DNA from: Butyrivibrio proteoclasticus | Lineage (GTDB): Bacteria > Bacillota > Clostridia > Lachnospirales > Lachnospiraceae | NCBI RefSeq assembly: GCF_900115735.1 | Contig: NZ_FOXO01000018.1 | Span: 1-64,000 of the forward strand | DNA: 64,000 nucleotides | Direction: 5' to 3' | Shown: positions 44,538-53,383 of the stretch, in pieces | Layout: every line of letters begins with the position of its first letter | Position numbering within the stretch: position 1 is the stretch's first letter | Notes under the pieces: model-generated | The model's database searches: none | Seen by the model: only the letters and a program-made list of their open reading frames with translations | Told to the model about the DNA's origin: nothing | Position numbers and translations under genes: made by a program

Positions 44538-47438
44538 ATGAGAAAAAGTTTAAAAAGAGGTTTGGGGCTTGCCAGGAAAAGTTCGCGTACAAAGCGTCAT
44601 GACGAGGATATAGATTATAAAGAGCAGTATGATGACTATGATGATTATCCTGAGGATGATTATGATGACGACTTTGGTGATGCAGAGGATGATTATTATT
44701 ACGAGGATGATCAGGAATACGAGCGCGAGACAGACGGCATAGATGATGACGAATATGACACAGACTATGATGACGACCGCGACTATTATGAAGAAGATGA
44801 TTCCTATGAGAACGAGAATTCTTATGAGGATGAAGATGATTCTTTTGAGATCGATGACCCTTACGAGGATGAGGATGATGAGCTCTACGAGGGTGATGAA
44901 GACTACAGAAATGTAGAGGATATTGATGCCGGCAGAAACTATGAACATGATGAATATGACGAGGATGATGAAGATTATGATGACTGGCATGATAGAAGAG
45001 AAGGGCTAAGTGATGATTCCGGATCAGGATTTTTTAGCATAATTACTGAATCTTCTGCGGTTGAGAGAATTGCAGCCCTTATCTTTGTCGTTCTTATTGC
45101 CGGAGCTGTGGCTACAGGTGTGTTCTACAAGAAAGCCATGGATAAAAATCACGAAATCAGCTCTTTTGCCAGCGTGGGTGCAAATTACGGAGAGACCGAG
45201 ATTGTAGGTGAGAGCGGACTTATTGCTGTGGCGGATGCCCAGAGAGCAAAGCTTGAAGCGGCGCAGCTTATTTCCGAAGATGAGGAAAACGAAGAGGAAG
45301 AAAACAGCGAGGAAGAGGATGAGAATGCTTCAGTAAACGTTTCTATGTCTGTTACCACTATCAAAAGTGACATTAAGATAAAGTTTACGAATTCCAAGAC
45401 CGGAAAGCTTGTTGCCAGCACTCCTTTTACAGTAACGGTTGTAAATCCGGATGGAGGCAGCGTTACCTATGATGATCATGATCAGGACGGAATCATCTAT
45501 AAAAAAGACCTGACAGCAGGAAAGTACACAGTCACTCCCAATGTCCTTTCGGGTGAATATGAAAAATATAAGATTGATACAGCCTCCAAATCAGTTACTG
45601 TTAAAAACACAGTTGAGATGAAGGCTGTTGATGTGACAGGTGAAGTCAAAAAGGAATCTGAAGTAAATGTAGCAAAAGAGGATACAGCTGTTGCAGACAA
45701 GGTTGAGTCAGCCCTTACAGATACTGTTGAGTGGGTTGAAAGTACCAAGAGTGAAGTTAGCGAAGGAACTGATAGCGGAGAAGGTGGTTACATTTATGAG
45801 GTAGTGGACAAGAGCAGCATTGTGGATCCTTCCAGCAGTGCCATGAATGGCGTTGGCCGGTTCATGTTCCTGGCTTTTGCAGCAGCACCTGAAGAAAATT
45901 CAGATAATGCTGAAGAGGAAGATAAGGAGTTTAAGGTAAAAGCGTATGATGTTACCTTAAAAATCGGAGAGACATCCAAGATAGAGATTATTGATGGACC
46001 TTCGGAACTAAAGTATTCTTCATCAGATTCAGACCTTGTAAAGGTTTCAGAAGACGGAACGATTTCAGCAGTTGGCGAGGGCGTAGAATACATAACTATT
46101 ACAGCCGAAGGATATCAGAAGGAAGTTGTTAAAGTTATTGTGAAAAAAGAAGAGAGCGCATCCAGCAGTTCAAGCGCGGGTAGTTCAAACTCAAGTAGTT
46201 CAAACTCAAGTAGTTCAAACTCAAGTAGTTCAAACTCAAGTAGTTCAAGCTCAAGCAGTTCAAGCAGTTCAAGCGCCAGCTCAAGTAGTTCAGGTTCAAG
46301 CAGCGCCAGCTCAAGTAGTTCAAGCTCCGATGGGGCAGGCAGTGCATCGTCCGACAATAAGACAACACCGATAAATATTACCAGGGTAACTCTTGTAAAG
46401 GGCAGAACTTTTAAGATTGAGCCAAAGAGTACTGATATTGCGCTTAATGTTAGTTCGGCTGATACCGGAAAGGTTTCTGTAGATGGTACAACCATAAAAG
46501 GTGAGGATACCGGTGAGACAACAGTTACTGTAACTGCAGATGGATATGCTGAAGCTAAAGTGACAGTTACTGTAAAGAGCAATTCCGAAAAGCTACAGAC
46601 CAAGGACGGCAAGCAGGTTTACATTAAAGACAGCGAAGGTAATTATATAGAAGCTGATTATGGCGACTATTATATCGAGTCTGCTTTTTATCTGAGAAGT
46701 GGTGCAACTTCTTATAAATATACCGGATGGCAGACTATTGATGGAAAAACATATTATTTTGACAAAAACGGAAATGCTGTAACCGGTGAGCAGGTCATTC
46801 AGGGAGCAAAGTACACCTTTGAAAGCGATGGAGCAATTGCAGGATCATCCAATATCATGGGTATTGACGTCAGCAAGTGGAATGGCAATATCGACTGGGC
46901 TGCTGTTAAGAACTCCGGGGTGAATTTTGTTATTATCAGATGTGGATACAGAGGCTCGTCAGAGGGAGCACTTATTGAGGACTCCAAGTTTAAGTCAAAC
47001 ATAAAAGGTGCTCAGGATGCAGGCCTTAAGGTTGGTGTGTATTTCTTTTCACAGGCGGTTAATGAAGTTGAGGCTGTTGAGGAAGCATCCATGGTTATCA
47101 GTCTTATCAAAGGATATAGCCTGTCATACCCTGTTTATCTGGATGTTGAAAAGAGTAACGGAAGAGGTGATGGCATCAGTAGTGACCAGAGAACCGCCAA
47201 TATCAAGGCATTCTGTGGAACAGTTGCAAATGCAGGATATTCAGTTGGTGTCTACTCCAACAAGACCTGGTTTACAGAAAAAATGAATATTTCGCAGCTT
47301 GGAAGCTACAACATCTGGCTTGCTCAGTACAAGTCAGATATGGAATACTCTGCTTCCAAAGTAAATATGTGGCAATACACTTCAAAAGGAAAAGTATCCG
47401 GTATTTCCGGAAATGTAGATATGAATATCTACTACTGA
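44538..47438 (+). CDS. Large membrane-anchored GH25 muramidase-like protein with acidic cytoplasmic head
   Basis: The 966-residue protein has an unusual order: a basic start (1-18), a very acidic Asp/Glu/Tyr-rich head (about 19-165) with no signal peptide, one membrane helix (about 174-196), and an acidic stretch. A Cna/Ig-like segment (about 270-350), a Big2-like segment, a Ser/Asn linker (about 541-599), a second Big2-like domain and a WQTIDGKTYYFDKNG cell-wall-binding repeat follow. Residues ~770-966 form a GH25 domain with DVSKW (Asp777) and YLDVE (Asp869, Glu871), the catalytic acids of lysozyme-type muramidases. The head lies in the cytoplasm. It may cut peptidoglycan to make room for glycan or exporter. 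Confidence 0.82.
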   Translation: MRKSLKRGLGLARKSSRTKRHDEDIDYKEQYDDYDDYPEDDYDDDFGDAEDDYYYEDDQEYERETDGIDDDEYDTDYDDDRDYYEEDDSYENENSYEDEDDSFEIDDPYEDEDDELYEGDEDYRNVEDIDAGRNYEHDEYDEDDEDYDDWHDRREGLSDDSGSGFFSIITESSAVERIAALIFVVLIAGAVATGVFYKKAMDKNHEISSFASVGANYGETEIVGESGLIAVADAQRAKLEAAQLISEDEENEEEENSEEEDENASVNVSMSVTTIKSDIKIKFTNSKTGKLVASTPFTVTVVNPDGGSVTYDDHDQDGIIYKKDLTAGKYTVTPNVLSGEYEKYKIDTASKSVTVKNTVEMKAVDVTGEVKKESEVNVAKEDTAVADKVESALTDTVEWVESTKSEVSEGTDSGEGGYIYEVVDKSSIVDPSSSAMNGVGRFMFLAFAAAPEENSDNAEEEDKEFKVKAYDVTLKIGETSKIEIIDGPSELKYSSSDSDLVKVSEDGTISAVGEGVEYITITAEGYQKEVVKVIVKKEESASSSSSAGSSNSSSSNSSSSNSSSSNSSSSSSSSSSSSSASSSSSGSSSASSSSSSSDGAGSASSDNKTTPINITRVTLVKGRTFKIEPKSTDIALNVSSADTGKVSVDGTTIKGEDTGETTVTVTADGYAEAKVTVTVKSNSEKLQTKDGKQVYIKDSEGNYIEADYGDYYIESAFYLRSGATSYKYTGWQTIDGKTYYFDKNGNAVTGEQVIQGAKYTFESDGAIAGSSNIMGIDVSKWNGNIDWAAVKNSGVNFVIIRCGYRGSSEGALIEDSKFKSNIKGAQDAGLKVGVYFFSQAVNEVEAVEEASMVISLIKGYSLSYPVYLDVEKSNGRGDGISSDQRTANIKAFCGTVANAGYSVGVYSNKTWFTEKMNISQLGSYNIWLAQYKSDMEYSASKVNMWQYTSKGKVSGISGNVDMNIYY
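46181..46255 (+). repeat. 15-bp tandem repeat coding the Ser/Asn linker
   Basis: The unit TAGTTCAAACTCAAG occurs four times in perfect tandem (46181-46240) and a fifth time with one change (46241-46255), within the GH25 protein gene. Each unit encodes five residues of the Ser/Asn linker, so gain or loss of units keeps the frame and changes linker length. Confidence 0.88.
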
Positions 47439-47503
47439 TAAACGGGTGTGGATATGTACCAAAACAGGAATATCCACTGACTTTGTATTTTGAAAGCAGA
47501 TAT

Positions 47504-48976
47504 ATGAAAAAAAGATTAAATGATAAAAAATTGATATTTTTATACCTGATTCTCCCATTGGTATTTTTCATGGGCCTTGCAGTGCTTGACGGAACGGTGT
47601 GGTGCGTGGATTCACAGAGTTATGTGAGTATGGATTTCACCAGAGAACCTGTTTATCCATTGTTTCTCTTAGGAATCAGGAAGGTTTTTGAATTTTTTGA
47701 TTTTGCAGGACAGATGTACGGGCAGCCGTCATATTTATTCTGCGCTGTTATCATCCAGAGTTTATTATGGGTGTATACTACGGCAAGACTTGGCTTTTTT
47801 GCGTATAAAGTAGCAAGAGATAACACCTACGAAGAAAGAGCAAGACTTGTAGGCTTTTTGGCAGTTTTTTTCCAAATAGCAGTGTGTGTGTTAAACCGTT
47901 TTATTGCTGCCAGAGGTTCAATGTATTCTGAGTGCATCATGACAGAGAGCCTGGCAATGCCGTTGTTTGTACTTTTTAACATCAGGCTGTTTATGGCGCT
48001 AAAGGATTATAGCAAACGGAATCTGACAGTTCTTTTTCTACTGTGTGTTCTGATATCCAGCATCAGAAAGCAGATGCTCATAACTCTTCTCATTTGGGGA
48101 TTTTTGTCATTTGTCATGCATCTTTTGTGGAAAAGAACCAGAGATTTCAGGAAATTTGTGGAAACCTTCATACTTGTTATCCTTGCAGTTATTTGCATCA
48201 GCGTTGCAGACAGAAGCTATAATTATGTTCTCCGCGGGCACTTTGTTGAGCACACAGGAAACAGTAAAGGGGCGCTTGATACAGTTCTTTATACAGCAAA
48301 GGCTGAAGATGCATCTTTGTATGAAAAGTATGATGACTCAGAGGATTATCCGAATCTTAGTGAGCTGTATACAAGGATTTATGATGTTTTGATCAAACAG
48401 GAGCTTACAATTGACTTTGCAAAGTCCGGGTATGAGCTTGGAGAAGAATCAACTGTTTCCAATTCTGACTGGGTTGCGATGGCTTCTCACTATGCGGATT
48501 GCTATGATGTAATAGGATTTGATGTTGTTCTTCCAATATGTGAGGAATATGTTGCTGAGTACTTCCCGAATCTGGATGAAGTTTCTGCACAGTTAAAAGA
48601 GGATGCGGTTGAGAAAGTTCTTTTGAAAGAGCTTATAAAAAAGGATGTTTTGGGAATATTTAAGGGAGAGTCAAAAGCGTTTTTTTATGTATTTAAGGCA
48701 AATGTGTTAAAGGCATTTGTTATATCGGTGGCAAATATTTCACCTAAAATACTTATAACAGCTTCCCTGATAATTTACATTTTGTATCTGACTTTGATGT
48801 TCAGGATAGGAGTACTCAGAAAAAAAGAAGATATTCTTTTGATGGCGTTTATTGTTATTACAGGAGTGTTTATAAACAGCATGGTTACGGGATCTATGAT
48901 ATTTCCGCAGCCCAGATACATGTGCTATTCCATGGGACTCTTCTACTTATTGATAAGTTGTGATATACTGCTATGA
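47504..48976 (+). CDS. Polytopic membrane protein, putative GT-C enzyme
   Basis: The 490-residue protein has about nine helices and an acidic soluble part (about 260-400) before the last helices. After the first helix the loop reads WCVDSQSYVSMDFTREPVYPLF (Asp36, Glu48), similar to the D...SY...R.P.YPLF pattern of uncharacterised glycosyltransferase-like membrane proteins. The ATG at 47504 starts a basic stretch and helix; an in-frame ATG at 47369 lies inside the GH25 gene. The ribosome binding site is weak. It closes the central membrane-protein block before the rfb genes. Confidence 0.55.
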   Translation: MKKRLNDKKLIFLYLILPLVFFMGLAVLDGTVWCVDSQSYVSMDFTREPVYPLFLLGIRKVFEFFDFAGQMYGQPSYLFCAVIIQSLLWVYTTARLGFFAYKVARDNTYEERARLVGFLAVFFQIAVCVLNRFIAARGSMYSECIMTESLAMPLFVLFNIRLFMALKDYSKRNLTVLFLLCVLISSIRKQMLITLLIWGFLSFVMHLLWKRTRDFRKFVETFILVILAVICISVADRSYNYVLRGHFVEHTGNSKGALDTVLYTAKAEDASLYEKYDDSEDYPNLSELYTRIYDVLIKQELTIDFAKSGYELGEESTVSNSDWVAMASHYADCYDVIGFDVVLPICEEYVAEYFPNLDEVSAQLKEDAVEKVLLKELIKKDVLGIFKGESKAFFYVFKANVLKAFVISVANISPKILITASLIIYILYLTLMFRIGVLRKKEDILLMAFIVITGVFINSMVTGSMIFPQPRYMCYSMGLFYLLISCDILL

Positions 48977-49068
48977 TAAGAGAGTCTCGGGATATATATG
49001 TATTCTTGAGACCGTATTATCACAGCAGTAATACATAAAGAAGATAAAAAAGAAATGAGGAAAAATAA
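48977..49068 (+). other. Gap before rfbB with a hairpin and weak promoter-like sequence
   Basis: The hairpin GTCTCGGGA/TCTTGAGAC (48984-49012, two wobbles) has no T-run. TATTAT at 49015-49020 could be a -10 box but no -35 matches. Codon use in rfbB, rich in C-ending codons, suggests that a promoter should lie here, but I cannot define it. Confidence 0.3.
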
Positions 49069-50154
49069 ATGAGAACTTATTTAGTAACTGGTGGAGCCGG
49101 ATTCATCGGTTCTAACTACATTCATTACATGTTCAAAAAATATGATAATGAGATCAGAATTATCAACGTTGATGCACTTACATATGCAGGTAACCTTGAG
49201 AACCTTAAGGATATCGAGGACAGAGATAACTATACATTTGTAAAGGCTAATATCTGTGACAGAGATGCTATCAACAAGATTTTTGAAGAGAATGATATCG
49301 ATAGAGTTGTTCATTTCGCTGCTGAGAGCCATGTTGACAGATCAATCGTTAATCCTGAAATCTTTGTTCAGACTAACGTTTTAGGAACAGCTACAATGCT
49401 TAATGCTGCTAAAAAGGCATGGGAGCTTCCTGATGGAACATTCAAAGAGGGCAAGAAATTCCTTCATGTTTCAACAGATGAAGTTTACGGATCACTTGAT
49501 GATGACCCAACAGCTTTCTTCTATGAGACAACACCATATTCACCACATAGCCCATACTCAGCTAGTAAGGCAAGTTCAGATATGCTTGTAAAGGCTTATA
49601 TGGATACATATAAGTTCCCTGCAAACATCACAAACTGTTCAAATAACTACGGACCTTACCAGTTCCCTGAGAAGCTTATTCCACTTATCATCAACAACGC
49701 TCTTGCAGGCAAGACACTTCCTGTATACGGTGATGGCAAGAATGTTCGTGACTGGCTCTATGTTGAGGATCACGCTAAAGCAATCGACATGGTTCAGGAA
49801 AAGGGCCGTCTCTTTGAGACATACAACGTTGGTGGTCACAACGAGAAGCAGAATATCGAGATTGTTAAGACAATTATTGATGTTCTTAAGGATGAACTTG
49901 ATGATTCAGATCCAAGAAAAGCTAACCTTTCATATGATCTTATCAAATATGTAGAAGATCGTAAGGGCCACGACAGACGTTACGCTATCGCTCCAGACAA
50001 GATCAAGTCAGAGATCGGCTGGGAGCCTGAGACAATGTTCAAAGAAGGTATCCGCAAGACAATTAAGTGGTACTTCGACCACATGGACTGGATGGCTAAT
50101 GTTACTTCTGGAGACTACGAGAAGTACTACGAGAAGATGTATAAAAACAAATAA
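49069..50154 (+). CDS. rfbB: dTDP-glucose 4,6-dehydratase
   Basis: The 361-residue extended short-chain dehydratase makes dTDP-4-keto-6-deoxyglucose, the branch point to rhamnose and 3-amino-3,6-dideoxyhexoses. It has GGAGFIGSNY for NAD binding, HFAAESHVDRSI, VSTDEVYGSL and the YSASKASSD catalytic Tyr-Lys pair, with the usual length. GAGGAAAA precedes the ATG. Codon choice is more biased (AAC, ATC, TTC) than in the preceding membrane-protein genes, suggesting higher expression. Its product is the substrate of rfbC here and of the FdtA/FdtB-like pair 40 kb upstream. Confidence 0.96.
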   Translation: MRTYLVTGGAGFIGSNYIHYMFKKYDNEIRIINVDALTYAGNLENLKDIEDRDNYTFVKANICDRDAINKIFEENDIDRVVHFAAESHVDRSIVNPEIFVQTNVLGTATMLNAAKKAWELPDGTFKEGKKFLHVSTDEVYGSLDDDPTAFFYETTPYSPHSPYSASKASSDMLVKAYMDTYKFPANITNCSNNYGPYQFPEKLIPLIINNALAGKTLPVYGDGKNVRDWLYVEDHAKAIDMVQEKGRLFETYNVGGHNEKQNIEIVKTIIDVLKDELDDSDPRKANLSYDLIKYVEDRKGHDRRYAIAPDKIKSEIGWEPETMFKEGIRKTIKWYFDHMDWMANVTSGDYEKYYEKMYKNK

Positions 50155-50173
50155 TCAAGAATATAAATGAACA

Positions 50174-50207
50174 GGCAAAAGCCATTGAGCTTTTGCCGTC
50201 CCTTTTT
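50174..50207 (+). terminator. Hairpin with T-run between rfbB and rfbA, possible attenuator
   Basis: GGCAAAAGC/GCTTTTGCC is a perfect 9-bp stem (50174-50182 with 50189-50197) followed by GTCCC and five T that run straight into the AGGAGG site of rfbA. It may reduce transcription into rfbA or process the message. Confidence 0.55.
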
Positions 50208-50218
50208 AGGAGGTTTTA

Positions 50219-51088
50219 ATGAAAGGTATAATTTTAGCCGGTGGATCAGGAACAAGGCTTTATCCACTTACACGTGCAATGTCTAAACAGATGATGCCTG
50301 TTTATGACAAACCTATGATTTATTACCCGCTTTCAACACTTATGCTTGCGGGAATCAGAGACGTTCTCATTATTTCAACTCCAAGAGACCTTCCTATGTT
50401 CGAGGAACTTTTTGGTGATGGATCACAGCTTGGAATGCATTTTGAGTATGCAGTTCAGGATCAGCCAAGAGGACTTGCTGATGCATTTATTATCGGTGCA
50501 AAATTTATCGGAAGCGATTCAGTAGCACTTGTTCTTGGCGACAATATCTTTTACGGTCAGAGCTTTTCAAAGCTTCTCAGAGAAGTTGCTGCAAGAGATA
50601 AGGGAGCAACAATCTTTGGTTATTATGTAAGAGATCCTAGAGCTTATGGCGTTGTTGAGTTTGATGAAAACGGTAAGGCCATAAGTATCGAAGAAAAGCC
50701 TGAGAATCCAAAGAGTAACTATGCAGTACCTGGTCTGTATTTCTATGACAATCAGGTCGTTGATATAGCAGCTAATGTTAAGCCTTCAGCTAGAGGCGAG
50801 ATTGAAATCACAAGTATCAATAATGAGTACTTAAGCAGGGGCGAGCTTCACGTTGAGACAATGGGACGTGGTTTTGCATGGCTTGATACAGGTAATCATG
50901 ATTCTCTTCTTGATGCATCAGATTTCGTATGCGCGTTCCAGAAGAGACAGGGACTTTACATTTCCTGCATTGAGGAAATTGCATATAAGAGAGGCTTTAT
51001 CGACAAGGAGCAGCTTCTTAAGCTTGCTGAGCCTTTAATGAAAACCGACTATGGTAAATACCTGAAGGAAGTTGCTGAGGGGCTGTGA
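50219..51088 (+). CDS. rfbA: Glucose-1-phosphate thymidylyltransferase
   Basis: The 289-residue nucleotidyltransferase joins glucose-1-phosphate and dTTP to give dTDP-glucose. The signature [11 protein letters not shown] (residues 8-18), [37 protein letters not shown] and [14 protein letters not shown] are all present, with the standard length of the short RmlA group. An AGGAGG site precedes the ATG. It acts directly before rfbB in the pathway. Two copies of a 74-bp hairpin repeat start immediately after its stop codon. Confidence 0.97.
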   Translation: MKGIILAGGSGTRLYPLTRAMSKQMMPVYDKPMIYYPLSTLMLAGIRDVLIISTPRDLPMFEELFGDGSQLGMHFEYAVQDQPRGLADAFIIGAKFIGSDSVALVLGDNIFYGQSFSKLLREVAARDKGATIFGYYVRDPRAYGVVEFDENGKAISIEEKPENPKSNYAVPGLYFYDNQVVDIAANVKPSARGEIEITSINNEYLSRGELHVETMGRGFAWLDTGNHDSLLDASDFVCAFQKRQGLYISCIEEIAYKRGFIDKEQLLKLAEPLMKTDYGKYLKEVAEGL

Positions 51089-51089
51089 G

Positions 51090-51249
51090 CACTTGCCGAG
51101 GTCCTTTCGAGGCTAGTGCGAACGTGTTCTGGCGAGCAAAGCGAGAGCAGAACTTCCTTAATGTACTTGCCGAGGTTCTTTCGAGGCTAGTGCGAACGTG
51201 TTCTGGCGAGCAAGGCGAGAGCAGAACTTCCATTAATCAGTTGCCGAGG
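51090..51249 (+). repeat. Tandem copies A and B (plus a fragment) of a 74-bp two-hairpin repeat
   Basis: Copy A runs from 51090 to 51164 and copy B from 51165 to about 51238, nearly identical; a fragment of the 5' end (TTGCCGAGG) is at 51241-51249. Each unit can fold into two hairpins: one closed by CACT/AGTG and a second closed by GTTCTG/CAGAAC. A third, diverged copy is at 63185-63260. The fragment supplies GAGG, the ribosome binding site of the next gene. Confidence 0.8.
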
Positions 51250-51255
51250 TGAAGT

Positions 51256-51759
51256 ATGGACAAAAGAGTATTTAGAATGGCAATTCTAACTATCATCAGC
51301 GCTATTTTACTGGTACTGGTCATAGTTTATGTTGCCAATACTGAAAAGATAAATGAACTTTTGGGATGGGGACAGGCCACAGTTGAGGAAAGTACTTCCG
51401 AAGTGGCTGCCTCCTATTACAGCGGGGATTTATCCGAATACGGTCTACAGATTGGCAATGATCTTGATGGCTTTTTAGCAGATCCGGATTTTTTTGATGA
51501 GACTGAGAAGACTTCTTCTACAGTTGTCATTAAGAAAATTGAATCGACTGAAGAAAGCTCGGATGAAGCAAGCTATTCAAGTACGGATGAGGAGAACGGA
51601 ACCGGAATGGCGGTTGTTGGAGAACTCATTAATCCAAACGGTCAGGGTGTTGATCCGGCAACTTTAGACAGTAGTCTTTTTGATTATAATGGTGAGATGC
51701 CACAGACTCCGCCTCCTGCAGGACAGGCACCGGGGACACCGGTTGGTACTGCACCGTGA
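51256..51759 (+). CDS. Small single-span membrane protein with acidic Ser/Pro-rich outer part
   Basis: I do not recognise this 167-residue protein. It has a basic start, one helix at about residues 9-27, and an outer part rich in Ser, Glu and Asp (about 40-115), ending in a Pro/Gly/Ala-rich tail (MPQTPPPAGQAPGTP). The topology is that of a small anchored surface protein. Its ribosome binding site GAGG lies within a fragment of the 74-bp repeat six bases before the ATG, so the repeat may influence its translation. It sits between rfbA and rfbC; a link to the sugar pathway is not evident. Confidence 0.68.
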   Translation: MDKRVFRMAILTIISAILLVLVIVYVANTEKINELLGWGQATVEESTSEVAASYYSGDLSEYGLQIGNDLDGFLADPDFFDETEKTSSTVVIKKIESTEESSDEASYSSTDEENGTGMAVVGELINPNGQGVDPATLDSSLFDYNGEMPQTPPPAGQAPGTPVGTAP

Positions 51760-51803
51760 AACTGATAAAGATTTATTGTTGATGCTGATTTAAATTGATT
51801 TTT

Positions 51804-51809
51804 TATAAT
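51804..51809 (+). promoter_or_regulatory. Possible -10 box before rfbC
   Basis: A perfect TATAAT lies 31 bases upstream of the rfbC start in an AT-rich gap, but no convincing -35 box is 16-18 bp before it. GGAGA just before the ATG is the ribosome binding site. Confidence 0.3.
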
Positions 51810-51839
51810 TATTTTTTGATAAAATGGAGATAGTTAAAA

Positions 51840-52385
51840 ATGGGTAAGATAACAGTAGAAACATGTGAAATCGAAGGACTTAAGGTTATAACACCTACAG
51901 TTTTTGGAGATTCAAGAGGCTATTTTGTTGAGACTTACAATAAAAATGATTTCGTTGAAGCAGGTATTGATGTAGAGTTCGTTCAGGACAACCAGTCAGC
52001 AAGCCATAAGGGAGTGTTAAGAGGGCTTCATTTCCAGAAGGAATTCCCACAGGATAAGCTTGTAAGATGTATAAATGGAGAGGTATTCGATGTAGCAGTT
52101 GACCTCAGAAGAGATTCCAAGACATTTGGAAAGTGGTTTGGTGTAAGATTATCAGCAGAAAATAAGAAGCAGTTCTTTATTCCTAAGGGATTTGCTCATG
52201 GCTTCTACGTTTTATCAGATTATGCAGAATTTGCTTATAAGTGTTCTGATTTCTATCATCCAAATGACGAAGGCGGACTTATTTGGAACGATCCTGATAT
52301 CGGAGTAGAATGGCCACTTCTTGAGGGAGTAGAAATTGACCTTTCAGACAAAGATACAAAGTGGAAAGGAATTAAAGAGTATTGA
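51840..52385 (+). CDS. rfbC: dTDP-4-dehydrorhamnose 3,5-epimerase
   Basis: The 181-residue cupin epimerase converts dTDP-4-keto-6-deoxyglucose to dTDP-4-keto-L-rhamnose. It shows DSRGYFVETYN, NQSASHKGVLRGLHFQ with the active-site His64, KLVRCINGEVFDVAVDLR and FIPKGFAHGFYVLSD, all standard for RmlC. The next step enzyme, RmlD, is not in the window, so dTDP-rhamnose synthesis must be completed by a gene elsewhere. Its stop codon overlaps the TTG start of the ABC transporter permease gene. Confidence 0.96.
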   Translation: MGKITVETCEIEGLKVITPTVFGDSRGYFVETYNKNDFVEAGIDVEFVQDNQSASHKGVLRGLHFQKEFPQDKLVRCINGEVFDVAVDLRRDSKTFGKWFGVRLSAENKKQFFIPKGFAHGFYVLSDYAEFAYKCSDFYHPNDEGGLIWNDPDIGVEWPLLEGVEIDLSDKDTKWKGIKEY

Positions 52386-53383
52386 TCAGGGGACTTAAGA
52401 AACTTCCCAAGCGTACAGGCTTGGGGATTTTCTACGTACTGGCGCTTTCACTGGCGTTTTTAGTTATTCTTCATACGAACACTCTTGCAGACCCGCACAC
52501 AGAGATGCTTAAAAAGATATGTGGTTGTATCTTGATAGGTGTTAGCTGTGTTCTGGTCTTCTTTTGGTATGATAGGCTTCTTGTTTTACCAGTTGAGCTT
52601 TACAATTCGAGAAAGCTCATAAAGAGACTGTCAATCAATGATTTTAAGAAAAGATACGCCGGTTCTTACATGGGAATTGTGTGGGCGCTGGCCCAGCCTG
52701 TAGTTACAGTTGTTATGTATTACATTGTTTTTGACAGGGTTTTCCAGTCAAGAGCACAGGCTGTATCTGATGGTGTTGAAGTTCCGTATGTTTTGTTCCT
52801 GACTGCCGGCCTTGTGCCGTGGTTCTTTTTCTCAGAGGCACTTACCAACGGAACGACATCACTTCTTGAATATAATTATTTGGTTAAAAAGGTGCTGTTT
52901 AAAATAAGCATCCTTCCAATAATCAAGATAATTGCAGCAATGTTTATCCACGTATTTTTCATATGTGTGCTTTTGTTTATAGCATGTGTATATGGCTATT
53001 ATCCAAGTGTTTATTGGCTTCAGCTTATATACTATGTGGGATGCGAGTTTATTCTTGTTTTGTCCATAAGCTATGCAACCTGCGCAATTGTGGTGTTCTT
53101 TAGAGATCTTTTACAGATAATCAACATAGGACTTCAGCTTTTCCAGTGGGCTACACCTATTCTTTGGAATCTGGATATTGTACCGGATAAGTACAAGTGG
53201 ATATTCAAGCTCAATCCTATGACTTATATTGTGGAAGGCTACAGAAATGCAATTTATGGTGATACCTGGTTCTTTGAGCATTTCTATTCATCTACATATT
53301 TCTGGATCTTTGTAGTTGCAGTATTCTGCATTGGATCCCTCATATTTAAACGCTCAAAGCCTCATTTCGCAGACGTGTTATGA
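52382..53383 (+). CDS. wzm: Polysaccharide ABC exporter permease (Wzm type)
   Basis: The 333-residue integral membrane subunit has the conserved FKKRYAGSYMGIVWALAQPVVTV block and six helices of ABC-2-type glycan exporters, preceded by an extra pair of helices at the N-terminus (about 13-60) that ordinary Wzm lacks. The start is TTG overlapping the rfbC stop as TTGA; the next ATG would remove the first helix. With Wzt downstream it would export a lipid-linked glycan in an ATP-driven way. This route coexists with the Wzx flippase at 16822. Confidence 0.85.
   Translation: MIRGLKKLPKRTGLGIFYVLALSLAFLVILHTNTLADPHTEMLKKICGCILIGVSCVLVFFWYDRLLVLPVELYNSRKLIKRLSINDFKKRYAGSYMGIVWALAQPVVTVVMYYIVFDRVFQSRAQAVSDGVEVPYVLFLTAGLVPWFFFSEALTNGTTSLLEYNYLVKKVLFKISILPIIKIIAAMFIHVFFICVLLFIACVYGYYPSVYWLQLIYYVGCEFILVLSISYATCAIVVFFRDLLQIINIGLQLFQWATPILWNLDIVPDKYKWIFKLNPMTYIVEGYRNAIYGDTWFFEHFYSSTYFWIFVVAVFCIGSLIFKRSKPHFADVL

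Noticed and set aside
44550..44990. Minus-strand open frame rich in Ile and Val, looking like a membrane protein
   Set aside because: It is the complement of the Asp/Glu/Tyr-rich head of the GH25 protein, whose GAT/GAA codons read as ATC/TTC on the other strand.
46181..46255. CRISPR-like regular repeat
   Set aside because: The 15-bp units are contiguous without spacers, are in frame, and lie inside a gene.
46115..46612. Minus-strand open frame of 165 codons rich in Leu and Glu
   Set aside because: It is the mirror of the Ser/Asn repeat linker of the GH25 gene; stop codons are absent because of the repeat, not because of coding.
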